64,000 bases of DNA from Meconema thalassinum (Eukaryota; Arthropoda; Insecta; Orthoptera; Tettigoniidae). Where the stretch lies: assembly GCA_946902985.2 (NCBI GenBank), contig OX336393.1:136924533-136988532 (forward strand), read 5' to 3'. Below the pieces are notes generated by a model. It was not told where the DNA came from. It worked only from the letters and a program-made list of their open reading frames with translations, and ran no database searches. This document shows, piece by piece, positions 22,442 through 34,154 of this stretch; position 1 is the stretch's first letter, and every line of letters begins with the position of its first letter. Both the position numbers and the translations under genes were made by a program.

Positions 22442-22985
22442 TGTGGCAGTTTGGCTAGCCCACACTTTGAGCGACAAGTGTAGCGGTTATTAATGCCCCA
22501 TGCTGTTGGGTGAGAAATGTATCTGTTTACCTTTGCCTAAGCTATGTCGTTTTAATGGGCGCCAAGACCTCAACGCAATGTTGAAATCTAAATTTGTATT
22601 TAACAACGTCTAGCTCTGGCAGAACACCTTCAAGACTCTATTCACTCAGATCGTGGTATGATTTGATCATTAACCCAACAAACAATTGTATCAGGAAAAG
22701 GAATTGGTCTATATCTAATGCTACCTACTGAAAGCAAAGATTGCATTGTAAAAGAAATGAATTTTCTAAGTGTTTTCTAAGACATAGAAAACCTATCTGT
22801 ATGCTTACAATTTTTATAAAATGCTCCGAAATATCTTAATAATAATAATCATAATAAATTAATAATAATAATAAATTAACGTGAAAAATTCACTTGGCAG
22901 AACAATTTGCCGCGTAAATAAATATAGAATGGCTTCCTACTGACTTATGCCAGTGGCATAAAAACCCCTCGAAAAACACGTTACA
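22442..22985 (-). mobile_element. Solo LTR of the third retrotransposon family (family C)
   Basis: 544 bp with 4-bp duplications ggat on both sides (22438-22441 and 22986-22989). Read on the minus strand it starts TGTAACGTG and ends CTGCCACA. It aligns with 56869-58232, the LTR preceding the gag at 58344; shared blocks include GCCACTGGCATAA, AGGAAGCCATTCTATATT, GGTAGCATTAGATATAGACC and GAGGTCTTGGCG. The empty site is visible in repeat D near 23275: gatattaggg is followed directly by the tail that resumes here after the LTR. Confidence 0.88.
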
Positions 22986-23700
22986 GGATTAAACAAATAT
23001 ATAGAGAGAGAGCATTTATTAACAGTTGGCAGCCCTGCTGGTACTTACGAATACGCATAGTCATAACTGTTATGGTACACAAAGCACATACGAATTTGGT
23101 TGAAATCCATTTGTTAGTATAGAAGTTATATGTAATTAAAAATTGAAACTATCAGAAAGCTTAGATTCATGTTGACAGCAATGAGGTATAGTAGTTACTC
23201 CAAATTAATCTAGAATGCAAGGTACTATACGTGTGCAAAGTTTTGAGCTGTTGGCTAGCATACTTTCTGATATATTGATATTAGGGTTGAAACATAGAGA
23301 GAGCATTTATTAACAGTTGGCAGCCCTGGTGGCTCTTTAGAATAAGCAGTCATATCTGTTATAGTACATATAGTACATACGACATTTGGTTGAAATCCAA
23401 TCGATCGTATAGAAGTTACATGCATTTAGACATTGGTCGGCAGGCATAGAATCATGTTGGCAACACTGGCATGTATGGACTTCTGAAAATTAGTCTGGAA
23501 TGTTATTATCTATATGTGTGCCAATATTGGAATAGTTCGCATGGATAACTTCTGAGATATCCAACATAGAGCTCAAATTTCAATTGAGAGTTTTCAGCAG
23601 TTGGTAGCACTGACGTCAATTTCAAATATGGCCGTGAGATATTCAGGTATATACCTTTACTTTTGCCGAATTTGGTTTCGATAGCTGCAGCCGGTAGGTA

Positions 23701-24590
23701 AAAATAATATAAACTTTGTATGAAATTAATTATAATATTAGTGAATATAATACTCCAATGAAGAAATCATTTAGTCCAATTCATTATTTGCTAAGACGTT
23801 GCATGTAAATCGATTGATAACGTTTGACTTCGGTAGACACGTGGTTAGAGTTTTGGTCTTTCACCCGGTTGATTTTCAAGCCGGGTACTGCTAGTAAATA
23901 AATAAATAAACTTATTCATTATTTATTCACCATAAACCTTAACAGAATTTATGGAAGACCATGGGGAAAGAAAAGGCTCCATACACACAGTGTCCTCTGA
24001 CCTGTTTCCAATAAAATAAAACAAAAATACACACATTTCTTACTAAGCAAGAAAGTATAAAATATTTACTGTACATGTGTGCATTTAGATGTTTCTCAAT
24101 CACTCGTAGACTACTTTCACTCACTGATTCATTCTTCCACATATTCACACAATTTCATTGATTTATTCATTTTTTCGTTAGACGGAATTATGTTCCTTTA
24201 AGTTTCTTCGCTGTCACGGACCCAAGGGGATTCGCGGTCTTCAGTTCGGGAAACTCTGCACTAGAATGCACTTGGGCCACCAAGTCAGACAATCTGAGGT
24301 CACTGAAGGCAGAGGTTTAACTACGGGGGGTGATTAGGGGGATCAATCCCCCCGATAGCCAAATAATTTAAAAAAACTTAATTTGATGCGAATTTTATAT
24401 TAAAACACATTTTTTGGATTGTTGACAAACTACTAGATTATATACGTTTATAATTTGTATGTAAAATATGTACGGTAGTGTTAGGCCAACCAAAACTGTT
24501 CATTTCCGAGCTTTTGCATATCAGATGCTATCGAGATCGAACATGGAAACGTGTAGTTCTGCTTTCGTTGATTGTCTTATTTTGCCCCCC
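23701..24590. other. No gene
   Basis: AT-rich. A tRNA-like but degenerate segment near 23838-23890 (cgtggttagagttttggtc, caagccgggtac) may be an old SINE head. Nothing else is supported. Confidence 0.4.
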
Positions 24591-24925
24591 ACACAAAGCA
24601 AAAGCAGAGAACAAACGCAAAAAAAATCACAAGGCAAAAATCAAAATGCAAAATCAAAACCAAAAACAGAAAACAAACACAAAACAAAAAAACATAAAAC
24701 AAAAAGTAAAATTCAAAAACAAGAGTTGAAAATAACAAAAGCAAAAATAAAAAAACACAAAACAGAAAGCAAAATCAAATCTAAAACCAAAAAACACAAA
24801 ACCAAAGCAAAATTCAAAAACAAATGCAGAAAATTTAACACAAAATCCAAAACGAAAAACACAAACCAAAATGCAACATTCCAAATCAAAAGCAGAAAAC
24901 AAACCCAAAACCAAAAACCCAATTA
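24591..24925. repeat. A-rich low-complexity tract (CAAAA-type)
   Basis: About 330 bp of irregular caaaa/aaaac units. A 152-codon Lys/Gln/Asn-rich frame crosses it but has no codon structure beyond the repeat, so no gene is claimed. Its complement resembles the T/G-rich tandem block at 25500-26780, suggesting an inverted relationship. Confidence 0.85.
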
Positions 24926-25499
24926 GTTGAGATTTAACTCCACTCATCCCTCTCCAGAAGCAAATCCTACTTACGCCACTGATTGAAGGTGATCATTACA
25001 GGTTGATATTCAGATGAAGAATGAAATACATGGCCTCTTGACCGTTAGAAGTATTCACGCAAATAACGGTTGGTTGTTAGGTTTCTGAGTTCACAGTTTC
25101 AGTGGTTTGTAAATACCTTTTCAATATGTATTCGCACCACCTGCTTCCTGTACAGTAGGTCAGGTGCTGGTAACCTTACATACAGTAAGGTATTTATTGC
25201 TTGTGGAATGAAACGGGAGGTCACCTGTTGTACATCAGAGCAGACAGCAAGTAAAAATGGATCTCGAGGACTAGTAAGTTTTTTCGTATAACAACCTGAT
25301 AAGTAGAGCAAGGATTCCTTTGAAATTGCATCTCTTCTTTGGTTAGGCAAAAACATAGCTGCTACTTGGTTGTTATTAATTATTATGATGATGGTGGTTA
25401 TTGTTTTAAGGCGGAAACAGCGAGGTCATCTTCCCCTACCCCTTCCTTCGAAATGTTTTATAACAAATAGAACACTTAAAGACGTATTTCATAGGGTAT
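24926..25499. other. No recognisable feature
   Basis: No motif, repeat partner or pol III box was noticed. Confidence 0.45.
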
Positions 25500-26780
25500 A
25501 TTTTTGACTTTTTGTTTAAGATGAGGCTTTTTCTTTTAAGTTCAATTTTTTTTTAGTTCAGGTTTTGTGTCTTTTTTTGCGTTTGCTTTTGTCCACTACA
25601 TCAAGAAGATCCAGAATATATATTAGTTATTAATTTTTAACATTTTCAGCATTATTTAGTCTACAATATCCGCAGATTTTGTTCATTCTTGATCAAGTTA
25701 TCCCTGCCCCTCACCCGAAGACACCGGGTTCAAATCTCTGCTCCGGCTGAGATTATTTGACGTGAGGGCTGAAAATGGGTGTGCTCAGCCTCGCAAGGAT
25801 AATTTACTACCTGTCTCATCATAGAGCTAGTGCTGCGATCAACAAAACAGGGCTGAGGGTACCCGACGAGATGACCTCGCGTCACCCCACAATCGGTAAG
25901 CCAACAGGGCTGGGCAGAGGTCCCTTGGTAGGTAAAGGCCCTTCAGGGGCTAAGTGCCTCGGTTTCTTTTGTTTCATTTGAGGGGCTTGGACATCGTGGT
26001 CATTTCAGCCCCATGTACTTAGGTGTATGTAGAATGTTTATGATAACTTGTGTTATTGAGGTGACTACATTAGAGTAAGCGTAGGCTACTTGTAATTTGA
26101 GGCGAGGATAAGGTTGGAGGGGACCATGGTCTTAAGTTAGTAACCATCCCGGCATTTGTCTGGAATAGAACTGGAAAAAACACAGAAAACAACTCTTATG
26201 ATGGCTGAGTTTTTCATTAATTGCTTTTGTTTTGATTTTTTGGTATTAGATGTTTCTGTTATTGGTATTTTCTGTTCTTCGGATTATTTTTTTCTGTTTC
26301 TCTTTTAAGTTCAGCCTTTATTTTTGGGTTAGGTTTTGTGGTTTTGTTCCTGTTTTGTTTTTGTTTTTGGTATTTTGGTTTCTTTCTGTTTTTTAAGTTC
26401 AACCTTTATATTTGGGTTAGGTTTTGTGCCTGGTTTTGTCTTTTGTGGTTTTGTTCCTGTTTTTTAATGTTTTTGGTATTTTGGTTTCTTTCTGCCTTTT
26501 AGTTCAACCTTTATTTTTGGGTTAGGTTTTGAGCCTGGTTTTGGCATTTGTGGTTTTGTTCCTGCTTTTTTTTTTCAATGTTTGTTTTGTTGTTGTTGTT
26601 GTTGGTTTTTTACTTCAGTTTTTATTACTGGCTTAGGTTTTGAGCCAGTTCTTTTATTTTTATTTTATTTTTGCTTATGGTTTTGGTTTTAATTTTTGTT
26701 CTGTTTTGGGCATTTTGATCTTTTCTGTGCCGTCGTTTTTGTATCTGTTTTGTCCAATACATCAATGAGGTCCAGAAAAT
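25500..26780. repeat. T/G-rich tandem repeat region with an embedded SINE
   Basis: Around 26300-26600 a unit of about 85-100 bp is repeated at least three times, each with agttcaacctttat, tttgggttaggtttt and gtggttttgttcctg. The word agttcaa also marks a copy at 25540, and a tail gtccaatacatcaa...gaggtccagaa at 26750 recurs as gtccactacatcaagaagat near 25590. So the array appears to be split by the SINE sequence at 25700-26200. Confidence 0.75.
25700..25985 (+). mobile_element. tRNA-derived SINE
   Basis: A B box ggttcaaatct is at 25727-25737, followed by the body gacgtgagggctgaaaatgg, ctcagcctcgcaagg and ccaacagggctgggcagagg. The head upstream is degenerate. A second SINE tail follows at 26100-26215 (catcccggcatttgtctgg). 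Confidence 0.6.
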
Positions 26781-27638
26781 TAAGCCTATTAGTTTTCCAG
26801 AAATATGACCACTTCCACAAGGAAATTCGTTGAAATAAGGTTGAAAGATTCAATAATCATCAGCAGCTTTGATGATGTGCATTTTCCTTATAATAGTAGT
26901 TAGTTGGTATACAAAGTAAAGTAGCCACCCATCGTCCTGGAACGAGCCACGCCACTTTGACCTCCATATCCCCTCATGGGACGTGTATTAGTGCGTAATG
27001 CTATGAGATTGTAAAAGAATGACGCAGTATTTTTGACTACTAGATATTCTGTACGCAATGTCCCCTTCCCTGGTTTCTGAAGCTTACAACGCAACGCAAT
27101 TCTTACATAATACAGTGGCCTATTCGACGTATTCGTAAAATAGAAACAGCTTGCGCAAAATGAGTGAGTTTATGTGACCTTGCTGGAAGTGGCGCACGTT
27201 AGGGTTTACATAATCTTACGTTATGTCTCGCTGCGACCGACAGAGCTCTCCATTGTTTTCCGGAAATATTCTAGGCTTCAAGTTCAATGTGTATTATTAG
27301 GTGCGAAATTCTAAAATTGTAGAGCGTCTCACTTCTTACAACTATTCCTGTTTTAGTATTATTCTCCCTATTCGGGTGATTCATTCTCAGTTATCAAACG
27401 TTTGCGAGACGGCTGCAAATGCTTCTCGGGATCATCCTTTCTCCTTCTAGGATCCTAATACTTTCTCTCTTTCTGCACCTTTCTGCAATGTTCGTAGTGT
27501 TACCATGTGATGAAAGTGCCATGTCAAACACTCCGCCTGATTGTCCTTCAATACATACGTAGTAAGTTCGCTGCCCCGTCTCACAGACGCGTGATACCAG
27601 TTCAGTGATTATTATTCGTAAATAAATTCTAGTATTAT
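26781..27638. other. No recognisable feature
   Basis: No coding motif or repeat partner was seen. Confidence 0.45.
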
Positions 27639-27796
27639 GTTGTTGTTGTTGTTGTTTGAGTCTTCAGTCTTTTGACTGGTTTGATGCAGCCCTCCATTCC
27701 TCCCAGTCCTGAGCTAATCGTTCCATCTCTACATACCTACCACACCTTACATCCGAGGCAATCTGTTTAACATATATTGACATATTCTCTCCCTAT
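27639..27796 (-). pseudogene. RTE-like LINE 3' end with (CAA)n tail
   Basis: On the minus strand the frame encodes QIASDVRCGRYVEMERLAQ then WEEWRAASNQSKD and a stop, the usual C-terminus of an insect RTE-like RT protein. A (CAA)n tail follows (plus-strand gttgtt at 27639-27656). The rest of this element lies on the other side of two LTR insertions, at 30510-30822 and 41963-42500. Confidence 0.8.
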
Positions 27797-30509
27797 TGAA
27801 CCCTTCAGAATAGCAGTGTTTTATGCAAGAATCTTGATCAAGGGGTCGCGCTCAGTTCATAGTGTGATGTTTACGTCCGCCAAACAACGTGCTTTACTGA
27901 GGCAAGGGTCATAGGACTAAAACTATAATTAAGAAAGTAAGGAGACAAGACGTAAGATAATAACATGATTTAATAACTAATTGTGCATAAAAGAAAATAA
28001 ACAAACAATAATAAAAATATATCCTCCCTGAATTTTTCCCTGACAGGAATATCTAACACTTTGAGGAGTCAGACGGATCTCCCCCTTTATAATAAAATTG
28101 TGGATCCTAGTTCCACTACCTTCCATTTGAGTTTTATGTGCGCGTGATGACTAACTACGAGAAAATGAGTACTTGGATGACCGTTCGTTTACAACGGATT
28201 AACAGCCACGGTGCTCACGAACAATCATCACGTAAATCAACGTTATGGATATGGGCATGACATTAATAAAAACCCTTAAAAACTCTAATGCTGACACACA
28301 CACTACTAATCTATTATTTACAGGAATCTCTCTGAGATCCTCATTAGCGCGATGACGCACTTAACAACATGAGCTACCAACAGGCCAATTGCTCAATACA
28401 CACAAGGAAAGACAGCATTGCACGTGACCCACGGGTCACTGACATGAAAATAAACTTGGAATAAACCAACAACAACAAAAGCCTGACCGGCTAAGATTAC
28501 TTTATGTGAACAAAACTGCATGTTAAGGTAATCTTCGGAGATTATCGTGATTCGTAGGCAACTCCCATTTATTTCAACAATTTATTTACCATTGATCAGT
28601 TCTTATCTGTAATTCAAGTAATTAGAGAACCAACGAGCACTCCTCACTAATGACCATGCTTTGCACGTTCAGACAGCCTTGTGAAACATCTCCCCCTTTC
28701 CTCAAATACTTGTCGAGTCCCACTCCAGTGTATATAAATAGCTGACCAGCTGTTCCGTTACCTCACGGAATCAACAGCAACAAAAATCTCATCCAACTCA
28801 ACATATGGTCAGACATAATCACATATCCACAATTGCCCTCGCAAGGATACAATATGGACCGGGTACCAAGCTGACAGAAATCAGTCTCAGCTGAAGTTCC
28901 CGCTTGTAATACCACAAAAATACACACATACACACATCTGGGACTGACATGACGCTTTTCACACAGGTCTGCTGTATAGGTGCTCACAAACATTTAACAC
29001 AATATTTAAACCCTACGATAGAGCTGATTACTCTTCGTCACAAATTACATTGCTCCAACGGCAATAGTCACACTGAATCTGATCAATAATAAATCTTAAA
29101 CAATTTTAATTACCCTCCAATCTACTGTATAATTACATTAATTCAGTCCTACTTCTGAAACACAACAGATCTCCGAGAGACGTTTTTAACCGAATTTCGT
29201 AACATATGCAAACACGGCCGTTCACATAGCTACGTTAGTTAACACAATACAAAAACAAGAACCTTCCACTAACTACATTCGTGCGAGCTGCTTCCATACA
29301 AAAGTGTGTCAGACCAAAACTAAATATACTACGTTAATCACACAAGCAATGTATTTACAAAAATATGTCCCATAAACCATAAGTTAATTTATGAAATAAT
29401 AAAGAATATTATTATTGTACTCATCTCTCTTGTAGTCACCCGTCAAAGAACGTCGGCTGCCATTTCCCAACTGAATGGTTCTATCTCATCTCAGCCATCT
29501 GGACGGAGTGTTGAGAATTCCAAACTTCCTCTGTGGTCGTCGGTGTCATCTCTGGCGCTGCTTCAAAAATTAGATTATTATACACATGATATCTGACTAC
29601 TAAATTCGCTGTTCAGGTACTACATTCCCTGTCACAGTTCGTTGGCGAATTATCGACGATACTGCCCCTACAAATATAGTGCGGTGACTATCTATCACTG
29701 AATTTAACACTTTACAATAATTTCTGTGTCCTTAAGACGCACAGAAGTAATAATCCACCTGTGTCCACGACACACAAAATAATAGTCTTACGCCCTTCGA
29801 CGCACACAAGTAAGTCCACTACGCCCGTAGACGCACAGAATAATAGTCAATGTCTTGGCTCTTCACGCCACTTATAAAAGAACTGGCCCTAGGTCTCGAT
29901 GGGGGGGGGGGGGGGAATTTATGTAAAAATTTCTCGAAATAATCGTAGTACAGGAATGAAATAGATATCACTGAACTCGTAATATTGCACAGGTCAAGAA
30001 TATGCTCATTAATCCTAGAATCGATCGTAGAGATTTTGTCTAGGCGATTTCCCGCGTGAATGCTAGCCGAGCGTACCCACGCTAGATCTGCCGCGTTAAC
30101 TAGGCATTCTTCTCTCATTGGTTCTCACATTTTCTGTAATTTGGCGGTTTATAGCAGATCTTGGCGTCGTAGGAGTGTCTAATATGCTCATCAGCCACTC
30201 ACATTACTGCATCATATTTCTTCTAGGCGCGAATATCACAATGAACATACCAGCAGCATGTCTCACTGCGCGTCGCGTCTATTTGAGGCGGCCCACACCT
30301 GTCCTTCTTACACATCGCTAGGCTATTTCCTTTCACAGCTAAAGTATTTAGCCTATTGTCAATCTGCTCAGGTATGTCCCCGCTGTCTCCAACCAATGCT
30401 TGAAATTTCCTCATCTCCGTCTGGCTACTTTCATGATGCTGGTTGAAATATTATTTAATTGGAGAAATAAAACATAGAATCATTTATCCAACAGAGGATA
30501 AAGGGTTCA
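27797..30509 (-). mobile_element. Solo 2.7-kb LTR, family A, copy 1
   Basis: 2713 bp with ends TGAACCCTT...AAGGGTTCA and perfect 4-bp duplications ctat (27793-27796 and 30510-30513). It is the reverse complement of the LTRs at 30823-33534 and 39242-41958 over its whole length. No PBS, PPT or coding sequence adjoins it, so it is solo. A TATA-like TATATAAATA is at plus-strand 28731-28740 (minus: TATTTATATA). A 15-base G run is at 29901-29915. Open frames of 76 and 99 codons have relatives in the other copies but no known domain. Confidence 0.95.
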
Positions 30510-30822
30510 CTATAGAACATTCAAACATAACATTAGAAGTTCCCTTTCATCCTCAATTCCTACCCCCTCACCCTCCTAATCACCCACTACCCCAATCATT
30601 CCCTACGTCTTTCCCGAGATCTATCCCTTGCTGCCATCACTGCCAATTGTTACCTGTTATTGTTGTTGTTTTTGTTAATATTATTTGAAATTGTTAAAAT
30701 ATTAGGGCAAAATACCTTCTCATGGTTGTATCTAATAATTATTAAATAAATAAATAAATAAATAAATATTTTCCCAACCTTCCTTCCATAACTAAGTTTG
30801 CTATTCCTGGGTGTCTTAGTAT
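30510..30822 (-). pseudogene. Middle piece of the split RTE-like LINE
   Basis: Next to the 11-kb element (minus strand from 30822) a frame reads RHPGIANLVMEGRLGK, the part of the protein expected after the piece at 41963-42210. It is then replaced by an (AAAT)n tract (about 30745-30770) and unrecognised sequence before the solo LTR. The spacer separates two 2.7-kb LTR copies in head-to-head orientation. Confidence 0.65.
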
Positions 30823-33534
30823 TGAACCCTTTATCCTCTGTTGGATAAATGATTCTATGTTTTATTTCTCCAATTAATAAATATTTCAACCAGCATCATG
30901 AAAGTAGCCAGACGGAGATGAGGAAATTTCAAGCATTGGTTGGAGACAGCGGGGACATACCTGAAGCAGATTGACAATAGGCTAAATACTTTAGCTGTGA
31001 AAGGAAATAGCCTGGCGATGTGTCAGAAGGACAGGTGTTGGCCGCCCCGAATAGAAGCGACGCGCAGTGAGACATGCTGCTGGTATGTTCATTGTGATAT
31101 TCGCGCCTAGAAGAAATATGATGCAGTGACGTGAGTGGCTGATGAGCAGGCTGGACACTCCTACGACGCCAAGATCTGCTATAAACGGCCAAATTACAGA
31201 AAATGTGAGAACCAATGAGAAAAGAATGCCTAGTTTACGCGGCAGATCTAGCGTGGGCACGCTCGGCTAGCATTCACGCGGGAAATCGCCTAGACAAAAT
31301 CTCTACGATCGATTCTAGGATTAATGGGCATATTCTTGACCTGTGCAATATTACGAGTTCAGTGATATCTATTTCATTCCTGTACCACAATTATTTCGAG
31401 AAATTTTTACATAAATTCCCCCCCACCATCGAGACCTAGGGCCAGTTCTTTTATAAGTGGCATGAAGAGCCAAGACATTGACTATTATGCTGTGTTCGTC
31501 TGCGGACAGAACGTCTATTACTTGTGTGCGTCGAAGGGCGTAAGACTATTATTTTGTGTGTCGTGGACACAGGTTGATTATTACTTCTGTGCGTCTTAAG
31601 GACACAGAAATTATTGTAAAGTGTTAAATTCAGTGATAGATAGTCACCGCATTATATTTGTAGGGGCAGTATCGTCGATAATTCGCCAACGAACTGTGAC
31701 AGGGAATGTAGTACCTGAACAGCGAATTTAGTAGTCAGATATCATGTGTATAATAATCTAATTTTTGAAGCAGCGCCAGAGATGACATCGACGACTACAG
31801 AGGAAGTTTGGAATTCTCAACAATCCGTCCAGATGGCTGAGATGAGATAGAACCATTCAGTTGGGAAATGGCAGCAGACGTTCTTTGACGGGTGACTACA
31901 AGAGAGATGAGTACAATAATAATATTCTTTATTATTTGATAAATTAACTTATGGTTTATGGGACATATTTTTGTAAATACTTTGCTTGTGTGATTAACGT
32001 AGTATATTTAGTTTTGGTCTGACACACTTTTGTATGGAAGCAGCTCGCACAAATGTTGTTAGTGGAAGGTTCTTGTTTTTGTGTTGTGTTAACTAACGTA
32101 GCTATGTGAACGGCCGTGTTTACATATGTTACGCAATGCGGTTAAAAACGTATCTCGGAGATCTGTTGTGTTTCAGAAGTAGGACTGAATTAATGTAATT
32201 ATACAGTAGATTGGAGGGTAATTAAAATTGTTTAAGATTTATTATTGATCAGATTCAGTGTGACTATTGCCCATTGGAGCAATGTAATTTGTGACGAAGA
32301 GTAATCAGCTCTATCGCAGGTTTTAAATATTGTGTTAAATGTTTGCGAGCACCTATTCAGCAGACCTGTGTGAAGAGCGTCATGTCGATCCCAGATATGT
32401 GTATGTGTGTATTTTTGTGGTATTACAAGCGGGAACTTCAGCTGAGACTGATTTCTGTCAGCTTGGTACCCGGTCCATATTGTATCCTTGCGAGGGCAAT
32501 TGTGGATATGTGATTATGTCTGACCATATGTTGAGTTGGATGAGATTTTTGTTGCTGTTGATTCCGTGAGGTAACGGAACAGCTGGTCAGCTATTTATAT
32601 ACACTGGAGTGGGACTTGGCAAGTATTTGAGGAAAGGGGGAGATGTTTCACAAGGCTGTCTGAACGTGCAAAGCATGGTCATTAGTGAGGAGTGCTCGTT
32701 GGCTCTCTAATTACTTGAATTACAGATAAGAACTGATCAATGGTAAAAATTTGTTGAAATAAATGGGAGTTGCCTACGAATCACGATAATCTGCGACGCG
32801 TTACCTTAACATGCAGTTTTGTTCATATTAAGTAATCTTAGCCGGTCAGGCTTTTGTTGTTGTTGGTTTATTCCAAGTTTGTTTTCATTTCAGTGACCCG
32901 TGAGTCACGTGCAATGCTGTCTTTCCTTGTGTATTGAGCAATTGGCCTGTTGGTAGCTCATGTTGTTAAGTGCGTCATCGCGCTAATGAGGATTTCATCG
33001 AGATTCCTGTAAATAATAGATTTGTAGTGTGTGTGTCAGCATTAGAGTTTTTTAAAGGTTTTTATTAATGTCATGCCCATATCCATAACGTTGATTTACG
33101 TGATGATTGTTCGTGAGCACCGTGGCTGTTAACCCGTTGTAAACGAACGGTCATCAAAGTACTCATTTTCTCGTAGTTAGTCATCACGCGCACATAAAAC
33201 TCAAATGCAAGGTAGTGGAACTAGGATCCACAATTTTATTATGAAGGGGGAGATCCGTCTGACTCCTCAAAGTGTTAGATATTCCTGTCAGGGAAAAATT
33301 CAGGGAGGATATATTTTGATTATTGTTTGTTTATTTTCTTTTATGCACAATTAGTTATTAAATCATGTTATTATCTTACGTCTTGTCTCCTTACTTTCTT
33401 AATTATAGTTTTAGTCCTATGACCCTTGCTTCAGTAAAGCACGTTGTTTGGCGGACGTAAACATCACACTATGAACTGAGCGCGACCCCTTGATCAAGAT
33501 TCTTGCATAAAACACTGCTATTCTGAAGGGTTCA
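30823..33534 (+). repeat. 5' LTR, family A copy 2
   Basis: 2712 bp, TGAACCCTT...AAGGGTTCA. It contains a C run at 31418-31424, a block of short GTC-loop-GAC hairpins around 31490-31610, a TATA-like box at 32592-32601 and AATAAA near 32758. The promoter position implies a U3 of about 1.8 kb, unusually long. A 76-codon frame at 32339-32569 is similar in all four copies but is frameshifted in the copy at 61504. Confidence 0.96.
32592..32601 (+). promoter_or_regulatory. TATA-like box in the family A LTR
   Basis: tatttatata in the context gtcagctatttatatacact is identical in the LTRs at 41013, 63293 and (reversed) 28731. It lies about 165 bp upstream of AATAAA at about 32758, a usual LTR promoter-to-polyadenylation arrangement. 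Start site and activity are inferred. Confidence 0.55.
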
Positions 33535-33546
33535 TAAGGATAAAAC

Positions 33547-33568
33547 TGGCGCGGCCAAGCGTGGGGCC
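33547..33568 (+). other. Primer binding site resembling tRNA-Lys
   Basis: Twelve bases after the LTR the sequence tggcgcggccaagcgtgggg begins. The usual tRNA-Lys complement, tggcgcccaacgtggggc, can be laid over it with a few extra G residues. The family C element shows a similar but differently altered site at 58235-58260. The primer identity is an inference. Confidence 0.55.
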
Positions 33569-34154
33569 ATTTACTGTGGTGTAACGGCGGAGATTACACA
33601 TGTCAATAGTGGCGTATTTGATTAAAACTGACATGCCGCAAGTGCAGGCAGATATGACAGCATTTAATCACCGGGAAGTGATATTTTATTAAAAGTAAGT
33701 GAGGCGAAGTGGATACCGCCAAATGTGTGAAAGATAAATTATAATCAGGAGTTTGCAAAGTAAAATACGGTTCACGTTTTTATCTTTTAAATTAAAGTAA
33801 AATTAATATGTGATCCGGGCGCCCAATGATAAAATTAAAACTAGATTTGTGTAGAAAGTCAAACTCATGAGAATATTAGGAGGCTGTAGCCTAAAATGAC
33901 AATTAATACTTTGTTAATTAGTCAGTGTTAATATCAGATCAGGATAACAATTTAATGACTAAATATGTGCTTGGGTTTAAAATTAAATTGAGTAAAACTA
34001 GAACCACTCAGAGATGCAATTGACTAGTGGGAGTAAATGTAAAAATAAATGAACTGAGTTGGATAAAGAAAGTAAATGTGCATTGGATTTTATGTGTGTG
34101 TCAAAGGGCAATGCTTTATGCCATTTCCCTTATGTCTCATATAAATTGTATAAC
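33569..34154 (+). other. Untranslated leader of the 11-kb element
   Basis: About 590 bp between the PBS and the first convincing Gag ATG. No conserved motif is recognised. A frame open from 34059 lacks an ATG before 34155. Confidence 0.5.

Larger units (their letters stand above)
20417..23700 (+). repeat. Dispersed repeat D, copy 1, interrupted by Tc1 and a solo LTR
   Basis: Flanking and between the two insertions is a repeat that is also present at 43800-44400. Shared words include gattcatgccaatctata, agaataatgacgaaatcaag, atgttggcaacactg, and the ending tttggtttcgat...gctgca. Inside, a ~146-bp unit is repeated: the word atcatgttggcarcactg recurs near 22175, 22320, 23168 and 23450. A further segment near 23275-23340 duplicates the sequence flanking the solo LTR. 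No coding capacity is visible. Confidence 0.75.

Noticed and set aside
24468..24926. 152-codon Lys/Gln/Asn-rich ORF
   Set aside because: It follows an irregular CAAAA repeat; its composition is explained by the repeat, with no start context or domain.
30118..30688. Several small ORFs around the LTR start
   Set aside because: They differ between LTR copies and run across the LTR boundary or microsatellites.
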